DNA of 44,113 bases. Origin: Candidatus Omnitrophota bacterium. GTDB taxonomy: Bacteria; Omnitrophota; Gorgyraeia; Aquiviventales; Aquiviventaceae. This document shows, in pieces, positions 38,481 through 44,113 of the stretch. A program made the translations under genes and the position numbers. Every line of letters begins with the position of its first letter. The first letter of the stretch is position 1. Below the pieces are notes generated by a model. That model made no database searches, was not told the DNA's origin, and worked only from the letters and a program-made list of their open reading frames with translations. The stretch spans positions 1 through 44,113 of the forward strand of contig JAHFGV010000021.1 in NCBI GenBank assembly GCA_023247255.1. The letters run 5' to 3'.

Positions 38481-41072
38481 ATGACGATGATGAAACGTTG
38501 GATTCTAATCTTGTCAGCGACTGCTTTCGGTTTGTTCATATTAGGCACATCTGCAATCGGCTGGGTCCTGTTCTGTTGGATTCCGGTCGGGGGCAAGGCC
38601 TATATCATCCAAGAGCTGGAGCGTCAGGGGCAACTGGATATGTCTATCGCTTCCATGCGTTATCAACCTTTTCAAGGGATAGATCTCCAGGATGTCCTTG
38701 TCGTCGATCGAAAGACGCAACAGACCTGGCTTCAGGCTTCCCAGATGCAAGCTCATTTATCGTGGTGGCGATGGCTTTCCAAGCCTGACACCATCGGGTT
38801 TGACCTGTCCGGAGCGCTTGAGGCACCCTGTCGAACCGAAGTCACGCTCGCCGGAGCGTATCACCGTCCGACACGCACCTTCACACTTGAAGTTCGGTCC
38901 GATGACTTCGCCCTTTCGAGTCTTTCCGATCTGTTACGCGCGAAGATTCCCTCTTCGCTCACCCACGGTCGTATGCGCCTGGCGCTTCATGCAACTAAAG
39001 AACCCGGCCAAGTCCCAAAGCTATCCGGCCAACTAATCGCCCAAGAGCTTGAATGGAAAACAGCCACCGCACGTGCTAAAGGCAAAATCACCGTCGATGG
39101 AAACCTGATCCTGAGTTCCAAAGAACAAGAGCCTTGGAAAACCGATGCAACCGCATGGCTCGATGATGGCACAGTGGAAGGAATCGAGCCTGTGGGAACC
39201 ATCCGTCATCTGACAGGCCGCGCCCGCTTGTCTGGTGACCAATTAGAGATTGAAAACCTCACCGGACAGGCTCTGGATTCATTGTGGACGGCGACAGGAA
39301 TCGTTCATCTTGCGCATCCGGCTTCGGCCGAGGTCTATGTACGTTCAGACCTCATGCTGGCTTCCCTGCTGAACCTTTTCCCTGCTCTTAAAACCACTTA
39401 CCAAGCGGAAGGAACCGCTCAAATCCGCGCCGTTTGTCGTAGCGCTTTGCAAGCAGGAGTCGGGTTGGACTGTATGGCCAAGGCTGACGTACCGAATGCG
39501 ACCCTGTCGGTATCGACGCTGCCGGAGCCCATAACCGAAATCTCCGGTCACGTAGACTACGACCATCTTACCCGGCGCTTGACCACTAGTGGCTTGGAGG
39601 CAAAATTCCAAGGGCATCCCTTGTCAACGAAAGGACAAATCACAGGCGGACAAACCCTAAGTGTTTCGCTGAACGTAAAAGGGACGTTACCCCTTGCCGC
39701 TATTCAAGGATGGGCACAGAGCCAGCAGAAAGTGACCCATTTAGATGGCCTAGCCTTGCTTGATATCAAAATCGATGGGCCGATGCGTCAGTTGCATTAC
39801 ACAGGACAAATGGAATTACAAAAAGTCACAGGACAGATCGTTGGATTTGCCCATCCCATCGAGGACGTGAGTGGAGCGGTCTTGCTTACGGAAAACGCCA
39901 TTCAACTCCAACAGGTATCATTACGGGTGGCCCAACAGTCGCTTACGCTGACCGCGAGTCTCACACGTTCTCAAGCACCCCAAGTCACAGCGAATCTTCA
40001 GTGGCCGCAAGGCCATCTGGACTGGGATAGTCGGATAACCCCGGATACGATTGTCATCAATAAAGCAGAAATGATCGTCGGTCAAAGCCGCTTACGCATT
40101 GAGGGAACCCTCAGTCGAAATACCAAACAGAGCCATGCGTTGAACCTTGAAGGGAACGTCGATCTCACCAAGCTTGAGGGAGTTCCTTTTCTCAAACTCC
40201 CGGACTGGAAAGGCTGGGCCCCTCAGGGAAACCTGCACTTTGAGGCAACCGTCAGGGATCTTCATTCCGAATGGAAAGAGGCAACGATCCGCGCACGGAT
40301 AGGGGCCGAACGTCTGCGTCTGCGAGAAATTCCTCTGGAGCGGCTGACGGCCGACATCGAACAACGAGATGGAATCCTGAATCTCGACATCCACAATGCG
40401 TCGCTTGCCCAAGGCACACTCAAAGCTGGATTGACACTCAAACACCGAGCCGCTGCGACTGAATACCTCATCCAAGTGGATGTTGGCTCAGCGCAATTGG
40501 AAAGCATTGCCGCCGCTATTCCCGCTTGGGCGAACCGCTCCGTTCGAGGAATTGCTTCCCTTCATGCGTTAGTCTCAGGCACGTGGGAGCAACGCGCCAC
40601 TTGGCACGGTGAAGGATGGTTCAATGCCTCGGGAGACCACCTGGGGGATATTCCGTTGCTGGATCGTTTGTTTCAACGGGCCGTTTTCGGACCATTGGCG
40701 GAATGGCTAGGGCTGGAACCTCTTCGTCGGGCTACGATCACCCAAACCGCGTTGCATTGGAAATTGGAGAATGAACAAATCACCACAGACGATTTGCGCG
40801 TCGCAGGACTGGTTGGAACAGGTGCCATCGTCGTCTACGCCAAAGGACGGGTAGGGTTGGATCAGAGCATCGCCTTTGAGATTGAGCCGGAGCTTTCGGA
40901 ACAAATCATCGTTCAATCCCGCGCGATTAGCGGCATCGCGCATCTGTTAAAGACAGGCAGTGTCATGAATCGACTGCCCAAATTATTCCGCTATCGACTG
41001 ACGGGAACGATCAAAGATCCGAAACCGCAGTTTAGGCTAAGCCCGATGGCGTTGCTCAAGGAATGGTTTTGA
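38481..41072 (+). CDS. Large AsmA/YhdP-like (DUF3971 type) protein
   Basis: With the ATG at 38481 (MTMMKRWILILSATAFGLFI) this is an 863-residue protein with one N-terminal membrane anchor. A long beta-rich domain with repeated groove-forming segments follows (e.g. QLDMSIASMRYQPFQGIDLQ near the start). The C-terminal region has IPLLDRLFQRAVFGPLAEWL and IAHLLKTGSVMNRLPKLFRY before FRLSPMALLKEWF, as in AsmA_2/DUF3971 proteins. YhdP, TamB and AsmA relatives move phospholipids between inner and outer membranes, and this is the likely role. TATAAT lies directly before the start. The last 82 bases overlap rdgB, convergently. Confidence 0.8.
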   Translation: MTMMKRWILILSATAFGLFILGTSAIGWVLFCWIPVGGKAYIIQELERQGQLDMSIASMRYQPFQGIDLQDVLVVDRKTQQTWLQASQMQAHLSWWRWLSKPDTIGFDLSGALEAPCRTEVTLAGAYHRPTRTFTLEVRSDDFALSSLSDLLRAKIPSSLTHGRMRLALHATKEPGQVPKLSGQLIAQELEWKTATARAKGKITVDGNLILSSKEQEPWKTDATAWLDDGTVEGIEPVGTIRHLTGRARLSGDQLEIENLTGQALDSLWTATGIVHLAHPASAEVYVRSDLMLASLLNLFPALKTTYQAEGTAQIRAVCRSALQAGVGLDCMAKADVPNATLSVSTLPEPITEISGHVDYDHLTRRLTTSGLEAKFQGHPLSTKGQITGGQTLSVSLNVKGTLPLAAIQGWAQSQQKVTHLDGLALLDIKIDGPMRQLHYTGQMELQKVTGQIVGFAHPIEDVSGAVLLTENAIQLQQVSLRVAQQSLTLTASLTRSQAPQVTANLQWPQGHLDWDSRITPDTIVINKAEMIVGQSRLRIEGTLSRNTKQSHALNLEGNVDLTKLEGVPFLKLPDWKGWAPQGNLHFEATVRDLHSEWKEATIRARIGAERLRLREIPLERLTADIEQRDGILNLDIHNASLAQGTLKAGLTLKHRAAATEYLIQVDVGSAQLESIAAAIPAWANRSVRGIASLHALVSGTWEQRATWHGEGWFNASGDHLGDIPLLDRLFQRAVFGPLAEWLGLEPLRRATITQTALHWKLENEQITTDDLRVAGLVGTGAIVVYAKGRVGLDQSIAFEIEPELSEQIIVQSRAISGIAHLLKTGSVMNRLPKLFRYRLTGTIKDPKPQFRLSPMALLKEWF

Positions 41073-41716
41073 TCCGGACCCGGCCTGTTTTGGCAAGAAT
41101 CTTTCGAGTGACGCAAAATCTGACGCAAAACAGGACGCATGCCTCGAGCAGCAAACGCCCGATGGCTGAATCGTCGTTTAACCCGAGCGGGCATTTGTCC
41201 TACCGTTTTTCCGAACCGCGGGATGAAAAACAGAGGATCATACCCAAACCCTCCCCGTCCGGCAGGCCTTAGTGCAATTAGGCCTTCCCACAACCCTTGA
41301 GTAAGAGCGATCAACCGACTGGGACTTGCCAGAGCCAAGCAGCAGCGATACCGTGCCCGTCGGTGAGATAACGGCACCGCATCCAACGACGAAAGAAGTG
41401 TCACGTTGTTTGCCTGATCGTCGCCATGACGTCCGCAAAAACGAGCGGACAAAACCCCCGGCTTTCCTCCCAGGGCATCCACTTCCAATCCAGAATCATC
41501 CGCCAAAGCCAGCATCCCTGTGTATCGCGCTACGGTCCGGGCCTTGGTGGTGGCGTTTGCGTCAAAGGTGCGGCCGCGCTCTTTAATGGGGGGTAGTCCA
41601 GGAAAATCCGACAACGAATACCAGCAAATTCCCTCAATGGCTAGAAGGGTCCTCAGCTCAACCAATTTATGGCGATTGGACGTTGCAATGACAATGGGCA
41701 GCATGCCAACATCCAT
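40991..41716 (-). CDS. rdgB: RdgB/HAM1 family XTP/dITP pyrophosphatase
   Basis: The 241-residue protein has IVIATSNRHKLVELRTLLA at the N-terminus, ADDSGLEVDALGGKPGVLSA with the catalytic Asp, and RPAGRGGFGYDPLFFIP, all standard for this family, which hydrolyses non-canonical purine nucleoside triphosphates. VKRRFSHRAFA matches the conserved N-R-x-S-H-R segment near the usual end. The family is normally about 200 residues; here some 40 extra C-terminal residues read into the 3' end of the convergent AsmA-like gene, which suggests loss of the original stop. It follows rph by 8 bases. Confidence 0.92.
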   Translation of the reverse strand: MDVGMLPIVIATSNRHKLVELRTLLAIEGICWYSLSDFPGLPPIKERGRTFDANATTKARTVARYTGMLALADDSGLEVDALGGKPGVLSARFCGRHGDDQANNVTLLSSLDAVPLSHRRARYRCCLALASPSRLIALTQGLWEGLIALRPAGRGGFGYDPLFFIPRFGKTVGQMPARVKRRFSHRAFAARGMRPVLRQILRHSKDSCQNRPGPDQNHSLSNAIGLSLNCGFGSLIVPVSR

Positions 41717-41724
41717 TTTAAAAA

Positions 41725-42510
41725 TTACAGTTGTTTCACCGAAGAAGCCTTGAGGACCTGACGCTGGATCATGAACAAACGACGTGCCCCTTTCTGGGCG
41801 AGAGCAAGCAGACGTTTAAGCTCCACCTCTACAAAAGGTTTGCGCTCAGCCGTCCCTTGAAGTTCAATGAACTCACCTGTGCCAGTCATCACCACGTTAA
41901 AATCCACATCCGCGCTGGAGTCTTCTTTGTAGTTCAAGTCAAGCACCGGCTTTCCTGCAACGATGCCCACACTGGCCGCTGAGACGAAATCTCTCACGGG
42001 CAGATGAGCCGCAAGCAGGTTTTGTTTACGCAGGCTTCGCAACAACTCAACCAGAGCGATGAAACCACCGGTTATGCTGGCGCATCGAGTCCCTCCGTCC
42101 GCTTGGATGACATCGCAATCAATGAGCACCGTTCGCTCTCCCAACGCCGCTAAGTCGACCACCGTTCTCAGGCTGCGTCCGATCAACCGTTGAATCTCCT
42201 GGGTACGACCGCTTAAGCGTCCGCGCACGGCTTCCCTTTCAATTCGTTGATGGCTGGAGCGCGGCAACATGCCGTATTCGGCCGTCACCCAACCGGTTGC
42301 GCTATTGCGCAGAAACGGTGGCACCTTGTCTTGCAGCGTGGCGGCGCAAATCACTCGCGTGTCTCCCCATTCGACGAGGCACGAGGCCTCAGCGAATTTG
42401 AGAACCCCGCAAGTCAGCCGGACGTTGCGCATCTGATCGGCCATTCGACCGTCAGGACGATGGCTTGCCATTCCGACCTCCCCTGTATGTTCCTCGACGA
42501 TTGCCATCAA
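41725..42510 (-). CDS. rph: Ribonuclease PH
   Basis: The protein matches RNase PH from [20 protein letters not shown] onward, with [10 protein letters not shown], phosphate-site Arg in [40 protein letters not shown] and [20 protein letters not shown]. It trims 3' ends of tRNA precursors with phosphate. The family usually starts about 15 residues later than 42510; [10 protein letters not shown] at 42471 is the more likely start. It is the third gene of amidase-murI-rph-rdgB. Since none of the three tRNAs here encodes CCA, tRNA 3' trimming followed by CCA addition is expected in this organism. Confidence 0.96.
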   Translation of the reverse strand: MMAIVEEHTGEVGMASHRPDGRMADQMRNVRLTCGVLKFAEASCLVEWGDTRVICAATLQDKVPPFLRNSATGWVTAEYGMLPRSSHQRIEREAVRGRLSGRTQEIQRLIGRSLRTVVDLAALGERTVLIDCDVIQADGGTRCASITGGFIALVELLRSLRKQNLLAAHLPVRDFVSAASVGIVAGKPVLDLNYKEDSSADVDFNVVMTGTGEFIELQGTAERKPFVEVELKRLLALAQKGARRLFMIQRQVLKASSVKQL

Positions 42511-42555
42511 ATACCACGCCCTGACAGGCGTGATGTTTTACGGACATCCGCATCT

Positions 42556-43359
42556 CTAGGAATTCACCCGTTCCACGGAACCCACAACCCGACCCAAAAA
42601 TCGGCGTCCGATATCGTGAAAATAATGCGGCTCATCGGTAACGAAGAATCGGTATCGCGGCTTGATCCTGCGCTCACACAGACTGTCCGAGCCCATTAGC
42701 ACCCCACGGATTTCTGTCACCGTCTCTTTGGCAGAATCCACGAGCACAACGTCAGGACCCAGAACCTTCCTGAGGGTCCGGGTGAGCAGGGGGTAATGCG
42801 TACAGCCAAGGATCAGGGTATCGATGGATTGCTGTCTCAACGGATCCAGATAACGGTTGGCGATATTAAGGCAGACGTCTCCATTGAGCCAGCCCTCCTC
42901 CACCAAGGGAACAAACAGCGGACAGGATTGCGAATAGACCTTGACCTTCGGATCAATCCGATGAATGGCCGTCTCATAGGCTTTGCTATTGATCGTCGCG
43001 CGAGTTCCGATAACGCCGATGCGCTTATTTTGGGTCTCGCGAACGGCAGCCAGTGCCCCAGGCCGAATCACTCCAACGATGGGTACTTTAAAGTACCGGG
43101 ATAAAGTAGGCAGGGCCAGCGAAGAGGAGGTGTTGCAAGCAACCACGATGCACTTGACCCCAAACCGGAGCAAAAACTCCACGTTTTCCAGAGAAAATCG
43201 CACAATCGTTGACTTGGATTTAGTGCCATAGGGCACACGCGCCGTATCCCCAAAATAAACGATGGACTCACAAGGGAGATCTTCCATCAAGGCCTTGACT
43301 ACTGTCAGGCCTCCTATCCCTGAGTCAAAAACTCCGATGGGCTGACGAATGGGGTGCAT
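42556..43359 (-). CDS. murI: Glutamate racemase
   Basis: The 267-residue enzyme carries IGVFDSGIGGLTVVKAL (8-24), YFGDTARVPYGTKS, VVACNTSSSLALPTL with the first catalytic Cys, and LILGCTHYPLLT with the second Cys-Thr-His. It makes D-glutamate for peptidoglycan precursors in the cytoplasm. It overlaps the upstream amidase gene by 35 bases and is followed by rph after 45 bases, so cell-wall and RNA/nucleotide housekeeping genes form one operon. Confidence 0.97.
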   Translation of the reverse strand: MHPIRQPIGVFDSGIGGLTVVKALMEDLPCESIVYFGDTARVPYGTKSKSTIVRFSLENVEFLLRFGVKCIVVACNTSSSLALPTLSRYFKVPIVGVIRPGALAAVRETQNKRIGVIGTRATINSKAYETAIHRIDPKVKVYSQSCPLFVPLVEEGWLNGDVCLNIANRYLDPLRQQSIDTLILGCTHYPLLTRTLRKVLGPDVVLVDSAKETVTEIRGVLMGSDSLCERRIKPRYRFFVTDEPHYFHDIGRRFLGRVVGSVERVNS

Positions 43360-44113
43360 CTGTTACTGTAGATGAACTTCCTCGTTGCTGAAGATAGGTG
43401 ATGACGCCTCGGGCGATGGCATCGGCAGCAGCTTCGCGGTATGATTCTTGCTCTAAGCGTTTGGCTTCGGCGCGGTTGCTCACATAGCCCACCTCAACCA
43501 ACACCGCAGGCATCCAAGCTTCTCTGAGAACCACAAATCGAGCCTCTTTCGTAACGCAGCCCACGGATAAGCTCTCCTGTAATGACCCGCAAATGCTAGA
43601 GGCTAACTGTTGTGCCCAAAATCGCTGACGAGTCATCACCATATCCCACAGGATTTGTTTGACTAAATTTGAACTCGTCCCCACGTCCGTGGGTTGCACG
43701 AACGCCGGCCAAGGAGCCGTTAAAGGAATGACCGATTCTCTAGGGTAATAAACCTCTGCTCCAGAAACCTCTGGATCTGTATTGGCATTGATATGAATGC
43801 TGACAAAAAGCTGCGCCCGCAAACGGTTGGCCAGAGCCGCACGGCTGTCGAGAGGGATAAAACGATCGGTGTCATGAGTCATCACCACCTCAAGCCTTGA
43901 GCCTTGAAGGTAACGACGGACGCGTTTACCGATGTCTAAAGCCAATTCTTTTTCTTGTAAATGGTGATGGAACGCTCCGGAATCGTGTCCGCCGTGGCCG
44001 GGATCAATAATGAGAGCGCCTGTGGAACCGGAAAAAGCAGCAAGACCCTGCGAACGCATCCGGTTTGTTATTGCCCATCCACATCCTGAGGTGAGAACAA
44101 GCAGGATTACTAA
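43325..44113 (-). CDS. N-acetylmuramoyl-L-alanine amidase (Amidase_3), probable lipoprotein; 5' end beyond window
   Basis: LIIDPGHGGHDSGAF (zinc His), LFVSIHINANTDPEVSGAEV (second His region) and AVLVEVGYVSNRAEAKRL with the catalytic Glu define an AmiC-like Amidase_3 domain that cuts the amide bond between muramic acid and peptide. An internal ATG lies at 44059, but the frame stays open to the window edge and reads LVILLVLTSGCGWAITNR, a hydrophobic run with a lipobox-like TSGC. The real start is therefore upstream of the window and the enzyme is probably a periplasmic lipoprotein. Confidence 0.93.
   Translation of the reverse strand, partial: LVILLVLTSGCGWAITNRMRSQGLAAFSGSTGALIIDPGHGGHDSGAFHHHLQEKELALDIGKRVRRYLQGSRLEVVMTHDTDRFIPLDSRAALANRLRAQLFVSIHINANTDPEVSGAEVYYPRESVIPLTAPWPAFVQPTDVGTSSNLVKQILWDMVMTRQRFWAQQLASSICGSLQESLSVGCVTKEARFVVLREAWMPAVLVEVGYVSNRAEAKRLEQESYREAAADAIARGVITYLQQRGSSSTVTDAPHSSAHRSF

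Noticed and set aside
1-44113. CRISPR arrays, rRNA genes, prophage structural genes, replication origin
   Set aside because: No regularly spaced repeat-spacer pattern, no rRNA-like sequence, no capsid/tail/terminase genes and no DnaA-box cluster were seen.

Overview
The window is a bacterial chromosome segment, probably from a Nitrospira-like member of the Nitrospirota. This is inferred from gene content (a PEP-CTERM protein, several REP-associated transposases, the order amidase-murI-rph-rdgB), not from a marker gene. It has a conserved right part (about 28.6-44.1 kb) and an accessory left part (about 1-28.3 kb) full of mobile-element debris and defence-type genes.

Left part. 0-3 kb: a Fic protein with an operator-like upstream region, a decayed gene of an uncharacterised IGIDYSG family, a cupin/TfoX pair, and a decayed REP-associated transposase (RAYT). 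3-5.8 kb: two integron-type gene cassettes on the minus strand (a DUF218 protein and a 597-residue protein of unknown function) joined by a well-formed attC site, with no integrase in view. 5.9-6.9 kb: a second RAYT and REP sequences. 7-9.3 kb: a PEP-CTERM beta-propeller gene and a TPR gene, with a sigma-54-like promoter, an 89-bp tandem duplication of the leader and start, and a perfect 22-bp-arm palindrome in the TPR coding sequence. 9.5-10.8 kb: an intact-looking IS4-family element. 11-15 kb: an operon of a ParB-like HTH protein, a GAF-rich histidine kinase, a lone receiver domain and a TIR-like nucleotide-binding protein (PF10137 type), which looks like a phosphorelay wired to a TIR effector. 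15-18.3 kb: five small membrane-protein genes of unknown function, two followed by copies of one repeat of about 100 bp. 18.3-28.3 kb: an epimerase remnant, an AbiEi/AbiEii type IV toxin-antitoxin pair, an OLD-family nuclease, a small-RNA candidate, a NYN nuclease, two copies of one RAYT element (one with an amber stop, one with a 303-bp deletion) that cut radC, an IS30 fragment and a membrane-protein gene, and a second TIR-domain protein.

Right part. tRNA-His(GTG); a LAS-type peptidase and an APC permease; an SDR and dihydrolipoyl dehydrogenase pair; an AsmA-like protein; tRNA-Arg(TCT); a DUF4258/DUF2283 pair; a decayed tRNA-Pro; a WD40 protein; a repeat-rich stretch with several tRNA-Pro 3' fragments; an intact tRNA-Pro(TGG); a large AsmA/YhdP-like protein; and the minus-strand run amidase-murI-rph-rdgB, with the amidase running off the window edge.

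The best candidate for an undescribed system is the kinase-receiver-TIR module at 11.05-14.95 kb, which in outline resembles defensive two-component (Detocs-like) immunity but with a TIR-like effector in a separate gene.
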